The position numbers and the translations under genes are program-made. 63,839 bases of DNA from Bacillota bacterium (GTDB lineage: Bacteria > Bacillota > Clostridia > Christensenellales > CAG-138). Position 1 is the stretch's first letter, and the number at the start of each line of letters is the position of its first letter. The stretch spans positions 1 through 63,839 of the forward strand of contig JAEWQH010000052.1 of the NCBI GenBank assembly GCA_023399275.1, given 5' to 3'. The notes under the pieces were generated by a model. The model was not told where the DNA came from, ran no database searches, and saw only the letters and a program-made list of their open reading frames with translations. Below are positions 43,034 to 52,543 of this stretch, one piece after another.

Positions 43034-44980
43034 CTATTTGGTCCAGTACAGCCGGGCGCTGATCGGCGGAAGTACGGCACGCACCGCGCCGTCTTTCGGT
43101 GTGATCGTCTCCTGCGTCAGCACGTCGGTCATCATCCGGTCCAGCGGAACCGGCGTCTCCCCGTCCGCCCCCTGCGGGATGTCGTCCGGGTGGAGCGTCA
43201 CCGTTTGCGCTCCCTCGGCGCGGTTGATCAGCAGCAGTGCTGTTTCGCCGCTCTCCGGCAGCCAGCGCAGCACGGCATAGACCTCCGGCGAGAGCGCCCC
43301 CATGCGGCAGAGGCCGCGTTTCAGCGCACCGCTCTCCTTGCGCGCGCGAAGCAGCGCGCTGTAGCCCGCGAAGACCTCCGCATTTTCCGATCCCCAGGGA
43401 TAGGTGCCGCGGTTAAATGGGTCTCCCATCCCCGTCATGCCCGCTTCGTCTCCGTAGTAGACGCAGGGCACGCCCGGCAGCGCCACCTGCAGCGCCGCGG
43501 CAAGGATGAGGCGCAGATAGCCCCTTTGCTGATCCTGCTCGCTCGGATGATACACCGCCTGAAGCTTGCGCGAGAGGGCGTTGCGATCCGGCGCGCCGCT
43601 GAGCGACGTCGCCGCACGCAGGATGTCATGGGAGCTGATCAGGTTGAGGCATGCCTCAAAAAAAAGCCTCGGGTAGTGCTCGCGCAGCGTCTGCAGCGTG
43701 TGGTCGAGCGCATATGCGTCCGTCCGCATGGTCAGAAACGAAATCGCAGCCTCCGTAAACGGGTAGTTCATCGCGCAGTCGAGCTCGTCGCCGTTGACAT
43801 AGCCGCGCCTGCCCTCCGGGCCGTATTTGTTGGAGCAGTCGTCCCAAACTTCGCCAAGCAGAATCCCCTCGGGATCAAGCTGCTTGAGCCTGCGGCGCAA
43901 GGTGCGGATGAATTCATCCGGCAGCTCGTCCGCCACGTCCAGCCGCCAGCTTCGCGCGCCCGCTTCCGCCCAGTGCGCAAGCACACCGTGCTCTCCCGCG
44001 ATGAAATCCATGTACCCCGGCTCCAGCTCATTGACGTTTGGCAGGCTGGGGAACCCCCACCAGCTGTCGTAGTGCACGCGGTCGTCCGAAAAGCGGTACC
44101 AGCTTCTGTAGGGCGATGCATCCGATTCATATGCGCCGACATCGTCATAGCGCGAAAACTTGTCGAAATAGCGGCTGTCCGCTCCGGTGTGCGAAAATAC
44201 GCCGTCGAGCATCACGCGGATGCCCTTCTGCTCCGCCTCGGCGCAGAGGGTGCGAAACTCGTCCTCGCTGCCGAAGATCGGGTCGATGCGGTGATAGTCC
44301 GCCGTGTCATAGCGGTGATTGCTGCCGGACTCGAAGACAGGGTTGAAGTAGAGCGCGCTCACGCCCAGCGACGCGAGATAGTCCAGCTTTTCGCGGATGC
44401 CGTTGATATCCCCGCCGAAGAAGTCGTTTGGCTCGTAATCCTCCTGTCCCGGTGCGGGCGTATAGCAGACTTCTTCGCTCCAGCGGTCGTGGATGCGCAA
44501 AAAGCGCCCAAGGCTCGCGTGGTACTTCGCGCGCTCGCGAAAGTCCTCCCAGCTGCTCCTGCGAAACCGGTCGGGAAAGATCTGATAGACGATCCCCTCG
44601 CGCCAGCGGGCCGGCGTCGTAAACGCGCCGTCATAAACGGTGATCTGATAGGAGCGCGGCGCGTGGGACTCCAACCGCCCCTCTCCGCTATCCGCGCCAT
44701 AGAACTGGGTGCGCCCGTCGGGCGTGCGGATGATGAAATAGTACCAGACGAGGCAGGGCACCTCAGGCATGCTGATCTCGGCGATGGCGCGCCCGTTCTC
44801 CAGCCGCATATCAAAAAAAGACTCTACGCCGAGCTGGTTGTAAAGGCGCAGCTGCACCTGCGCGCCTGCGTCGCCGCCAACCTCGGCCTCGACTCGCACG
44901 CTCGCGCCGCAAGGCACCGCGCCCTGCGGCCGGCGAAACGTGAGAAATCTGGAGTGGTGTCGAAACGTAATCATATGCAT
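43034..44980 (-). CDS. Alpha-amylase / neopullulanase-type glycoside hydrolase (GH13)
   Basis: Cytosolic alpha-glucan hydrolase of 648 residues (no signal peptide). An N-terminal CBM34-like beta domain (residues 1-130) precedes the (beta/alpha)8 barrel. Conserved regions appear in order: LDGVFSHTG, the nucleophile Asp in WRLDVADE, the acid/base Glu in LGEVWDD and the transition-state Asp in LISSHD. A C-terminal beta domain closes it. The N-terminal CBM34-type domain supports neopullulanase/maltogenic amylase. The ATG at 44980 precedes a second at 44974; a GGGGGAA stretch is 12 nt upstream. Confidence 0.92.
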   Translation of the reverse strand: MHMITFRHHSRFLTFRRPQGAVPCGASVRVEAEVGGDAGAQVQLRLYNQLGVESFFDMRLENGRAIAEISMPEVPCLVWYYFIIRTPDGRTQFYGADSGEGRLESHAPRSYQITVYDGAFTTPARWREGIVYQIFPDRFRRSSWEDFRERAKYHASLGRFLRIHDRWSEEVCYTPAPGQEDYEPNDFFGGDINGIREKLDYLASLGVSALYFNPVFESGSNHRYDTADYHRIDPIFGSEDEFRTLCAEAEQKGIRVMLDGVFSHTGADSRYFDKFSRYDDVGAYESDASPYRSWYRFSDDRVHYDSWWGFPSLPNVNELEPGYMDFIAGEHGVLAHWAEAGARSWRLDVADELPDEFIRTLRRRLKQLDPEGILLGEVWDDCSNKYGPEGRRGYVNGDELDCAMNYPFTEAAISFLTMRTDAYALDHTLQTLREHYPRLFFEACLNLISSHDILRAATSLSGAPDRNALSRKLQAVYHPSEQDQQRGYLRLILAAALQVALPGVPCVYYGDEAGMTGMGDPFNRGTYPWGSENAEVFAGYSALLRARKESGALKRGLCRMGALSPEVYAVLRWLPESGETALLLINRAEGAQTVTLHPDDIPQGADGETPVPLDRMMTDVLTQETITPKDGAVRAVLPPISARLYWTK

Positions 44981-45112
44981 AGTATAGCCGATTCCCCCGG
45001 CTCGGGCAGAGGATTGTACGGAATGTTGCGAGCTTTTCACAATTGTATCGCGTTCGAAAAACGGGCGTTTCTTTTCCCCGAAACGGCTCTCCGCTTTGGG
45101 AGTTCCGGCAGC

Positions 45113-45158
45113 AAAAAACCGCTTGCGCATCGGGCCCCGTCGCCCGCCGCTTTGCGGT
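45113..45158 (-). terminator. Likely terminator of the yybS-gdpP-rplI-dnaB operon
   Basis: On the minus strand AACCGC and GCGGTT pair around an inner GC-rich stem-loop and run into six T residues, 11-56 nt after the stop of the beta-helix gene. Confidence 0.5.
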
Positions 45159-45168
45159 TCTTATCCCG

Positions 45169-45828
45169 TTAACGCCGCTCGACGATATCGTCCTGCGACT
45201 TGAAGATGCGTCCGGCTCCGACCACGCCGCGCACACGCGAGAGCGGGTAAACCGATGCGCGCGGCCCGATGATCGTGCCGGGGTTTAGTACGCTGTTGCA
45301 GCCGACCTCCACGTGGTCGCCAAGGATCGCGCCGAACTTCTTCAGCCCCGTTTCGTGAACCACGCCTCCGAGGCGCACGACGACGAGCGACTTGTCGCTC
45401 TTGACATTGGAACAGATCGCGCCCGCCCCCATGTGCGCGTAGTGGCCCAGTATGCTGTCGCCTACATAGTTGTAATGCGGCACCTGCACCTTGTCGAAGA
45501 GGATGCAGTTTTTCAGCTCGGTCGAGTTGCCGACCACGCAGCCGCGGCCGACGAGCGCGCTGCCGCGGATAAACGCGCCGGGGCGCACCTCCGTCCCTTC
45601 GCCGATGATCGACGGCCCTGCAATGTAGGTATTGGGATACAGCACCGCGCTCTTGTGGATCCAGACCTCCTCGCTCGGGTGGTCGTATTCTTCCGGCGAA
45701 AGCTGCGGCCCGAGCGCGCGCACAAACGCCTTGATCTGCGGCAGCACCTCCCAAGGATACGTCGTCCCGGCAAAGAGCCGCTCCGCCAGCGTGGCGGTAA
45801 GGTCTGCAAACATGTCCGTGTTCTTCAT
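45169..45828 (-). CDS. Left-handed beta-helix acyltransferase-like protein (GlmU C-terminal-like)
   Basis: 219 residues; from residue 60 it consists of hexapeptide repeats, e.g. TYIAGPSIIGEGTEVRPGAFIRGSA. It then has NYVGDSILGHYAHMGAGAICSN, which mirrors the acetyltransferase half of GlmU, where a His is catalytic. No uridylyltransferase domain is present. Probably acylates a nucleotide sugar or wall precursor. It starts 32 nt after dnaB and closes the operon. Confidence 0.8.
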   Translation of the reverse strand: MKNTDMFADLTATLAERLFAGTTYPWEVLPQIKAFVRALGPQLSPEEYDHPSEEVWIHKSAVLYPNTYIAGPSIIGEGTEVRPGAFIRGSALVGRGCVVGNSTELKNCILFDKVQVPHYNYVGDSILGHYAHMGAGAICSNVKSDKSLVVVRLGGVVHETGLKKFGAILGDHVEVGCNSVLNPGTIIGPRASVYPLSRVRGVVGAGRIFKSQDDIVERR

Positions 45829-45860
45829 TCGTTTCCGATTCCTTTATCGCGGTATCCGCG

Positions 45861-47231
45861 TCACTGATTTTCCTGCGCGATGGAGCGAAAGCGCGTATAT
45901 TCGCCCTGCCAGAGCAGCTTGACTACGCCGGTCGAACCATGGCGGTGCTTGGCGATGATGATCTGGCTCGTGTTGTCGCCCATCTCGAATTCCTGCGTAT
46001 CCATATAGGCCGCGGGGCGATAGAGCAGTATCACCATGTCCGCATCCTGCTCGATCGAGCCGCTCTCGCGCAGATCCGAGATCACCGGCCGGTGGTCGGT
46101 GCGCGTATCCGGCCCGCGGTTGAGCTGGCAAAGCAGTATGATCGGCACGTTGAGCTCCCGCGCCAGCAGCTTGAGCTGGCGCGTCATGTCGGAGATTTCC
46201 TGCATGCGGTTGCCGTCCTTGCGGCTGCCACTGGACTGCATGAGCTGCAGGTAGTCGATGACGACCATGTCGAGCCCGGCGCGCGCGGCAAGCCGCCTGC
46301 ACTTGCTGCGGATCATGGGCACGCTCGCGCCGCTGGAATCGTCGATATAGATCTTCGCCCGGCTCATGGGATCCATCACCTCCATGAGCGCGTTCATCTC
46401 GTTGTTGCCGATGAGTCCTTCCTTGATGCGCTGGGAGTCGACCGAGGCCTCCGTGCAGAGCATGCGCATGACAAGCTGCTCGCTGCTCATCTCGAGGCTG
46501 AATACCACTACCGTGCGCGCATTGTGCACGGCGGCATACTGGGCGATGTTCATTGCAAAGCTCGATTTGCCCATGGCGGGGCGGCTGGCCACGATGACCA
46601 GGTCGCTCTTTTGAAAGCCGTTTGTCATGCGATCCAGCTCGATAAACCCGCTGGGAACACCCGTGATCTTGCCGCGGCGCTGCGCCAGCTCGCCGATGAG
46701 GTTGTACGCCTCCGGAACGATCTGCTCCATGGGTACGAGCGTGCCCTGCACCTTGCGCATGGAGATCTCGTAGATGCGCTTCTCCGCCTGGTTGAGCGTA
46801 TCTTCGATCTCCTTCTCGTCGTCCATGCCATCGCGGATGATCTCGCCGCCCGCGCGAATGAGCGCGCGCTGCGTGCTCTTAGTCTCCACAAGGCCGATAT
46901 AGTGCTGCACGTTGGCCGCCGTCGGCACAAACGTGACCAGATCGGTCAGGTACGTCAGCCCACCCGCCATATCCAGCTTATTGTGCCGCTCCAGCTCGGC
47001 CGTGAGCGTCACGAGGTCCACCGCGTTCCCGCCCGCGCGCACATCCCGCATGGCGGCGAAGATGGCTGCATTTGCAGGGACGTAAAAGTCCTCCTCATGC
47101 AGCTGCTCGAGGCAGGCCTCCAGCGCGGCGACGTCGATGAGCATGCTGCCGAGCACGGAGCGCTCCGCGTCGCTCGCGTGCGGCAGCGTGGTCACTGCGC
47201 CTTCCGGCTGGCTGAATTCATATTGTTCCAT
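45861..47231 (-). CDS. dnaB: Replicative DNA helicase DnaB
   Basis: Hexameric 5'-3' helicase that unwinds DNA at the replication fork (named DnaC in Bacillus). 456 residues: an N-terminal helical domain (HASDAERSVLGSMLID), a linker, and the RecA-like motor. The Walker A is ASRPAMGKSSFAMN near residue 215, with H2 VVVFSLEMS and H3 VVIDYLQLM; the arginine finger is in the final segment GSTGVVKL. Follows rplI by 74 nt in the conserved yybS-gdpP-rplI-dnaB order. Confidence 0.96.
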   Translation of the reverse strand: MEQYEFSQPEGAVTTLPHASDAERSVLGSMLIDVAALEACLEQLHEEDFYVPANAAIFAAMRDVRAGGNAVDLVTLTAELERHNKLDMAGGLTYLTDLVTFVPTAANVQHYIGLVETKSTQRALIRAGGEIIRDGMDDEKEIEDTLNQAEKRIYEISMRKVQGTLVPMEQIVPEAYNLIGELAQRRGKITGVPSGFIELDRMTNGFQKSDLVIVASRPAMGKSSFAMNIAQYAAVHNARTVVVFSLEMSSEQLVMRMLCTEASVDSQRIKEGLIGNNEMNALMEVMDPMSRAKIYIDDSSGASVPMIRSKCRRLAARAGLDMVVIDYLQLMQSSGSRKDGNRMQEISDMTRQLKLLARELNVPIILLCQLNRGPDTRTDHRPVISDLRESGSIEQDADMVILLYRPAAYMDTQEFEMGDNTSQIIIAKHRHGSTGVVKLLWQGEYTRFRSIAQENQ

Positions 47232-47305
47232 CGGCTTTTGCGATCCCTTCGAAAGTCGGTTTGGCGCATCCGGCCGTCAGGCCGTTGCACCCGGCCGCGC
47301 TTTGA

Positions 47306-47752
47306 TCAGCACTTTTCTACGACGACCTTGACCGACGCAAACGTGTTTTCATACAGGCTTACGCGCACGTTGTATTCCCCGAGCGCACGGATCGGCTCGG
47401 TCAGCGCGATCTTTTTCTTATCGACCTCCACCTGCTTTTGCTCCTGAATCGCAGCCGCGACTTCCTTGCCGGTGATCGCGCCGAAGAGATGCCCGTTTTC
47501 GCCAACCTTAGCCTTCACCGTAACGACCGCGCCCTCGAGCTGCTTTGCCAGCTCGCGCGCCGCCAGGCCAGCTTGAAATTTCTTGTGTGCCGCGGCGCTC
47601 TTTTGAATGCTCGCAGCGTTGATCGCCTGTGCGTCCGCGGGCGTCGCCAGCTTGCGCGGCAGGAGAAAATTACGCGCGTAGCCGTCCGAAACGTCCACGA
47701 TTTCGCCCTTTTTACCCGTCCCCTTGACGTCTTGCTCCAGTAAAAGCTTCAT
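47306..47752 (-). CDS. rplI: 50S ribosomal protein L9
   Basis: 148 residues, full length. The family start MKLLLEQDVKGTGKKGEIVDVSDGYARNFLLPRKLA is recognisable in pieces, followed by the long connecting helix and the C-terminal RNA-binding domain. Its ATG overlaps the stop of gdpP by 4 nt, giving translational coupling. Confidence 0.97.
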   Translation of the reverse strand: MKLLLEQDVKGTGKKGEIVDVSDGYARNFLLPRKLATPADAQAINAASIQKSAAAHKKFQAGLAARELAKQLEGAVVTVKAKVGENGHLFGAITGKEVAAAIQEQKQVEVDKKKIALTEPIRALGEYNVRVSLYENTFASVKVVVEKC

Positions 47753-49710
47753 GGTATGCTCTGTACCTCCTGCATGTATTGTTCGATGGCGCTGCGCACC
47801 TGCGCCTCCGCCTCGTCGAGTTCCATATTGGTCAGCTGCGCGCCCGCCATCGTCAGGTGTCCGCCGCCGCCGAGGCGTTCGCAGATGATCTGCACGTTGA
47901 TGCCGCCCAGCGAGCGGCCGCTGACGCTGATGCTCTCGCCGTCGCGCCCGAGCACAAACGCCGCCTCGATGCCCTTGATGCCGATAAGCTCGTCCGCCGA
48001 TTTGGCGGCGATGAGAGACGCGTTTCGGATCTCTTCGCCGACGCTGGCCAGCGCGACGCCTTCGGGCAGGAGCTCCGCGCTGCGCACGGTGGTGGCCACG
48101 TCGCCAAAGCTCTCCATATCGTCCTGAAACATCTGCTTGACCATGCTCGTATCCGCGCCGTTCTTTCGCAGATATCCCGCCGCCTCAAACGTGCGCGAGC
48201 CAACGTTGAACGCAAAGTGCTTGGTATCGATCGTGATGCCGGCCAGCAGTGTGCCGCACACCAGCGCGGGCGGGCGGATGTTGGTGTCGAAATACTGCAG
48301 CAGCTCCGTGACCAGTTCGCTGGTGGAGGATGCGCGCGCCTCGAGAAAGTGCAGCGTGGGGTTTTCGATATGATCCGCCCCGCGCCTGTGGTGATCGATC
48401 ACGACCACGCGCCCTGCAAGCTCCAGCAGCTTCGGCGCGACCAGCGAGCCTACGCGCTGGGTATCCACCACCACGAGCACGCTCGTCGGCCGCATGAGCC
48501 GCTCCGCCTGCTCGGGCGAGACGAGCATCTCGCTGAACGTCCGGTTTTCGCGGATGAGCTCGAGCGCATGCTCGATCATGTTGTTCTGCTCGCCGAGCAC
48601 GATATAGGCGCGCGAGCCCGCGTGATTGGCACAGGTGGCCACGCCGAGCGCGGCGCCGATGCAGTCCAGATCCGGCCGGCTGTGGCCGACGATGAAGATA
48701 TCCCCCGTGTTCTCAAACAACTGACGCAGCGCCTTGCTAAAGAGCCGCATCTTGACCCGGCTCTGCTGCGCCTCGAGCTGGCGCCTGCCGCCATAGAACA
48801 GGTATCCGCTGCCCTTTTTAACGACTGCCTGGTCGCCGCCGCGCCCCAGTGCAAGCTCCATCGCCTGCCGCGCGCTCTCATCCGCATGCGCGATGCGATC
48901 CGCCACGCCCACGGCGATCGAGAGCGAAACGAGCATATTCGTGCCCGTATCAACCCCGTGCGCCTGCTCCAGCAGCGGAAAGCGCGCCCGCTCTATTTGC
49001 GGCAGGTGCTGCGCTTCAAATATGACGAAGAAGCGCCCGTTTTCATAGCGCCGGTACACACCGTCCACGCTTTTGACAAAGTCGGCCACCAGCCGCTCCA
49101 CCTCCGAGAACACGCTCGCGCGGTGAAACTGCACGTCCGCCGAGAGCTCCTCGTAGTTGTCGATGTAAATGAGCGCGACATAGGGCATCTGCTCTTCAAA
49201 GAGCCGCTGATAGTGCGCGGCCTCCGTGCGGTCCAGCCAATACTGAAACTGCATGGCACGCTCGTCCTTCTCGCGGTATACCGGCACGCTCATCACCTGG
49301 TAGACGCTGCCCGCGTGCTCCACCGACACGGCGACCAGCGGCGCGGAAAAATCGAAGTTCGGCTGCAGGCGAACGATATCCGGCCCTGCATATATCTTCT
49401 GCATGGCCTCGTTGCGCCAAACGATCCTGCCGTCGTCCTCAACGAGCGTGCAGGGAATCGAAACCTGATTGACGAGGTGTTCTGCGATCTTGGAGTTTTC
49501 GGAGAACACATCGTCCATGCGCCGCTGGATGGCGGCGGCGCGCTTTCGCTCCAGACCGAGGGAGACAAAGAACACGATCAGGCTCACGCCGAGCGCGCTC
49601 AGCGCGGCGATCAGGCGATAGGCCTGATACCAGCCGGACGCGAGGATGGCGAGGCTGAGCACGCCGAGCAGTATGCCCAGCGGCAGGAGAATCGTCTTCG
49701 TCTTCTTCAT
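47749..49710 (-). CDS. gdpP: c-di-AMP phosphodiesterase GdpP
   Basis: Hydrolyses c-di-AMP, opposing CdaA. 653 residues: two N-terminal transmembrane helices (up to about residue 52), a PAS-like sensor, a degenerate GGDEF domain and a DHH-DHHA1 hydrolase. The DHH motif is VVIDHHRRGADHI, and the metal-binding Asp pair is in GHSRPDLDCIGAALG. The DHHA1 end has GGGGHLTMAGA. The ATG has AGTGAGACG-type upstream context with no strong ribosome binding site. Lies between yybS and rplI. Confidence 0.95.
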   Translation of the reverse strand: MKKTKTILLPLGILLGVLSLAILASGWYQAYRLIAALSALGVSLIVFFVSLGLERKRAAAIQRRMDDVFSENSKIAEHLVNQVSIPCTLVEDDGRIVWRNEAMQKIYAGPDIVRLQPNFDFSAPLVAVSVEHAGSVYQVMSVPVYREKDERAMQFQYWLDRTEAAHYQRLFEEQMPYVALIYIDNYEELSADVQFHRASVFSEVERLVADFVKSVDGVYRRYENGRFFVIFEAQHLPQIERARFPLLEQAHGVDTGTNMLVSLSIAVGVADRIAHADESARQAMELALGRGGDQAVVKKGSGYLFYGGRRQLEAQQSRVKMRLFSKALRQLFENTGDIFIVGHSRPDLDCIGAALGVATCANHAGSRAYIVLGEQNNMIEHALELIRENRTFSEMLVSPEQAERLMRPTSVLVVVDTQRVGSLVAPKLLELAGRVVVIDHHRRGADHIENPTLHFLEARASSTSELVTELLQYFDTNIRPPALVCGTLLAGITIDTKHFAFNVGSRTFEAAGYLRKNGADTSMVKQMFQDDMESFGDVATTVRSAELLPEGVALASVGEEIRNASLIAAKSADELIGIKGIEAAFVLGRDGESISVSGRSLGGINVQIICERLGGGGHLTMAGAQLTNMELDEAEAQVRSAIEQYMQEVQSIP

Positions 49711-49760
49711 ATCGTCTCACTTTCCGATTAAGCCGGGCAGGGCGCCCGTGTCGCGCGGCG

Positions 49761-50741
49761 CTAGATTGCCGCACGCGGCGGCATGCCGCGCATGCGCTCC
49801 CGCAGCCGGAAGATCAGGTCAAAACATCCGATCAGCACCAGCGGATAGAGTGCGAGCCGGAGCAGGATGCCGATGCCGGTGTAGGTCAGCGCCCGCTTAA
49901 GCGCGATGTTCTTCTGCGAGCGGACGATGAAAAAATCCACCACGCAGAGCCCCAGCAGCAGCAGCGGCAGCGCTACGAGAACATTCACCGTCACGGCGAA
50001 GCTCACGGCATATTCCCACTCGGCAAGCTCCAGAATCAGCGAGCCGATCAGCATCGTAAAAAGCCCAAGCGTCAGGCTGCGCGGCAGCGTCCACTCGCGA
50101 AACGGCCGGATCGGCGAGATCGAAATCTCCGCATGCCTGCGGCAAAAAAGCCGAAAAAGCAGCAGGTTGCCAAGCCCCAGCACGCTGGCAAAAACGCACA
50201 GTACGGCGACAAACCCACTCGGCACGGCTTCGTAGAGCGCGTCGATCATCTCCGTAGCGGTCGCGGCCATCTCCTGGCTGATCTGCGGCGTCTGGGCAAG
50301 CGCCGCGCGGTACAGGTCGCCTGCAGTCGCCATCGCGCTCTGAATATCCGCAAACGCCCCCCTGCCATCGAGAACCCCCGGCAGGCAGAGCGCGGCATAC
50401 AGTCCGGCAAGAAACACGCCGGCAAGCAGCAGCGCCGTGTCCGCATTGCCAGCGCCGCGCGTCATCAGCACGCTGAGCAGCACTGCGGCAAGCACCGCCG
50501 CGCCGGTCAGCCCGGCGGCAGAGACCGCGTTGTCGAGCGCAAACATGGCGACGGCAAAGACCGTCGCAGGCAGTATGATCCAGTGCGGCTTCGTCCGCAC
50601 CGCGGCAAACGCCCAGAGCGCCGGCGCAACCAGCAGCCCGGCGGGAACAAAAGCCGTCAGCACCGCGGAGACGGCGCAGAGCAATAGCAGCAGCCAGCCG
50701 CGCATCCCCGCGCGGTGCGATCCTTGGTTACAATCTTCCAT
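49761..50741 (-). CDS. yybS: DUF2232 (YybS-family) membrane protein
   Basis: 326 residues with about eight to nine hydrophobic helices and a short polar C-terminal tail. It lies immediately upstream of gdpP, the usual place for YybS. The function is unknown, but coupling to c-di-AMP turnover or wall growth is likely from context. The ATG at 50741 is only 6 nt after a -10 element and has no ribosome binding site, so the mRNA may be leaderless. An alternative ATG at 50705 starts MRGWLLLLLC with a weak AAGGA upstream. Confidence 0.85.
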   Translation of the reverse strand: MEDCNQGSHRAGMRGWLLLLLCAVSAVLTAFVPAGLLVAPALWAFAAVRTKPHWIILPATVFAVAMFALDNAVSAAGLTGAAVLAAVLLSVLMTRGAGNADTALLLAGVFLAGLYAALCLPGVLDGRGAFADIQSAMATAGDLYRAALAQTPQISQEMAATATEMIDALYEAVPSGFVAVLCVFASVLGLGNLLLFRLFCRRHAEISISPIRPFREWTLPRSLTLGLFTMLIGSLILELAEWEYAVSFAVTVNVLVALPLLLLGLCVVDFFIVRSQKNIALKRALTYTGIGILLRLALYPLVLIGCFDLIFRLRERMRGMPPRAAI

Positions 50742-50747
50742 GTTATC

Positions 50748-50776
50748 ATTTTATCGTCCGGCGCGCAGGAAATCAA
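50748..50776 (-). promoter_or_regulatory. Promoter of the yybS-gdpP-rplI-dnaB operon
   Basis: TTGATT and TAAAAT with a 17-nt spacer; the -10 ends exactly 6 nt before the first ATG. Confidence 0.65.
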
Positions 50777-50829
50777 GGCGCAGCGCGCGTAGAAATCCGA
50801 CTTTCCCCGCAATCCCCTCTCCCGCGGAC

Positions 50830-50861
50830 AAAAACGGCCGGAAGCACACGCCTCCGGTCGT
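50830..50861 (-). terminator. Terminator of the GH3 gene
   Basis: On the minus strand ACGACCGGAGG and CTTCCGGCCGT pair imperfectly (G-U and one mismatch) and run into TTTTTG, about 65 nt after the stop. Confidence 0.6.
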
Positions 50862-50926
50862 TCGGCCCCGATTGCAGATTCTCCCGGCCGCATCCTTCTT
50901 TCGCTGCCCGGGAGCCGGTCGTTTGA

Positions 50927-52240
50927 TCAGTTCTCCTGCGCCGCGCGCGCCGCCACCGCCGCCTCGATATCCCATGTGCCAAGCGAGAGCTTTTTGAGCA
51001 GCACCCGCCGCACGCTTTCGTCGATGCGCTCCTGCGTCAGCCGCCCGTCCGCCGCCGCAGTGCTGAGCGCCTGCGCGATCGCCTTTTGCGTGTCGCTCTG
51101 CGTACCGCAGACGATGATATCGCCCCCCGCGAGGAGGAAGCGCACCGCCGCCTCACCGGCCGCATAGCGGCTCGTCAGCCCCTCCATGCGGAAATCGTCG
51201 CTGATCACCAGCCCGTCGAACCCCATCCCGCCGCGCAGCAGCCCAGTTATGATCGGCTCGCTTACGGAGGCGACATCCGCCTCGTCCAGCGCGGGATAGA
51301 GCACGTGCGCAACCATGATCGCGTCCACACCGGATTCGATCGCGCTTGCAAACGGGACCAAGTCGTAGCTTTGCAGCGCCGCAAGCGTCTTGTTCACCGT
51401 AGGCGTCACGACGTGGGAATCCTCCAGCGTACCGCCGTGCCCGGGAAAATGCTTGGCGACGGAAAGGCAGCCGCCCGCATGCAGCCCTTCGATGATCGCG
51501 CTGCCGATGGCGGCGGTGATGCTTGCGTCCTCAGAGATGATCCGCGTCTCCAGAAAGGTCTCCATGGGGTCTTCGGCGACATCCAGCACGGGCGCAAGGT
51601 CCATGTTGATGCCGATGCTCACGAGCTTTTCTCCGATGGTTTGAAACTGCTGCGCAGCATAGTCCGCATCTCTGCGCCGCCCGAGCGAGCGCGCGGATAC
51701 CGGCTGCGGATCCCAGCGAAAGCGCACGACGCTGCCGCCCTCGACGTCTATGCTGATCAGCGGCGGAATATCGCTGTCGATGCGGCTGGTGATCTGCGCG
51801 GTGAGCTTTTTTGCCTGCCCGAACCCGCCGTCGCTGTTGCCGCTCTTGATATTCGCGCCGTAGAGAATTGCATTGCCTACGGTGTAGTCGTTCCAGATTT
51901 GCAGGAAGGGATCCTGCACGTCCGCCGTGCCGGAAAAACCAAACATGAGCAGCTGCCCGAGCTTCTCCTGCTGGCTCATGGTCGTCATATAGCGCTCCAC
52001 CCATTCCTCCGCCGTCTCCGGCTCCATCTGCGGCGTGGGCGTCGGCTCCATGCTTGGCGTGGGCGTCGGCGCGGGCGTATCCGCAGGCTCCGCCGGCGTG
52101 GCGGTCGGCGTCTGCTGCGCCGCCCAAACGTCGTATCGCAGCGCAGGCATCACGCCAAAGAGCACGCCTGCGCCCAGGCCGAGCAGCAGCGCGAGCGCCG
52201 CAAGCGCAAGCAACAGTTTTTTAAACGCATTTCCGAACAA
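50927..52240 (-). CDS. NagZ-like glycoside hydrolase family 3, membrane-anchored
   Basis: Beta-N-acetylhexosaminidase-type enzyme for muropeptide or chitin-derived sugars. A transmembrane anchor (LLALAALALLLGLGAGVLFGV) is followed by a Pro/Thr spacer (repeats of TP), then the GH3 barrel. It has SIDVEGGSVVRF, the substrate Lys-His KHFPGHG, the NagZ acid/base pair region EDSHVVTP and the nucleophile in SDDFRM. Start uncertain: the TTG at 52240 has GGAGAG 5 nt upstream; an ATG at 52339 would add a basic Arg-rich leader without a ribosome binding site. Confidence 0.85.
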   Translation of the reverse strand: MFGNAFKKLLLALAALALLLGLGAGVLFGVMPALRYDVWAAQQTPTATPAEPADTPAPTPTPSMEPTPTPQMEPETAEEWVERYMTTMSQQEKLGQLLMFGFSGTADVQDPFLQIWNDYTVGNAILYGANIKSGNSDGGFGQAKKLTAQITSRIDSDIPPLISIDVEGGSVVRFRWDPQPVSARSLGRRRDADYAAQQFQTIGEKLVSIGINMDLAPVLDVAEDPMETFLETRIISEDASITAAIGSAIIEGLHAGGCLSVAKHFPGHGGTLEDSHVVTPTVNKTLAALQSYDLVPFASAIESGVDAIMVAHVLYPALDEADVASVSEPIITGLLRGGMGFDGLVISDDFRMEGLTSRYAAGEAAVRFLLAGGDIIVCGTQSDTQKAIAQALSTAAADGRLTQERIDESVRRVLLKKLSLGTWDIEAAVAARAAQEN

Positions 52241-52366
52241 CAGCGCTCTCCGTTTCCCGATATCGTTTGGCTGACGTGATACGGCTTTTTGGCCGCTTCC
52301 CAGCCGCCGCGCCGCCCTTGGGCGGCTCGCTGTACCCATCCGCACGCGGGGAGGTGATTTGTGTCC

Positions 52367-52396
52367 ATTATACCCCGAACGCTCAAAAAAAGTAAA
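52367..52396 (-). promoter_or_regulatory. GH3 gene promoter
   Basis: TTTACT and a perfect TATAAT with an 18-nt spacer on the minus strand, 28 nt before the ATG at 52339. Confidence 0.6.
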
Positions 52397-52543
52397 CCTC
52401 GCGTTGGCAACCGCGGCGGAGCCGGGCAGATTCCGCCGCCGATTGCGCATTCGCCTTGCAATACACGGTGCGCACGTACTACAATACCCCTGTATCCGGC
52501 TGCTGCAGCAGACGGAAATTCAAAGAAACCAGGAGCGACCAAG

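Noticed and set aside
43190..45172. Plus-strand open frame over the GH13 amylase
   Set aside because: Low-complexity Arg/Ala-rich product with no known domain; the GH13 catalytic residues lie on the other strand.
47779..49731. Plus-strand open frame opposite gdpP
   Set aside because: Antisense shadow; gdpP has DHH motifs and operon context.
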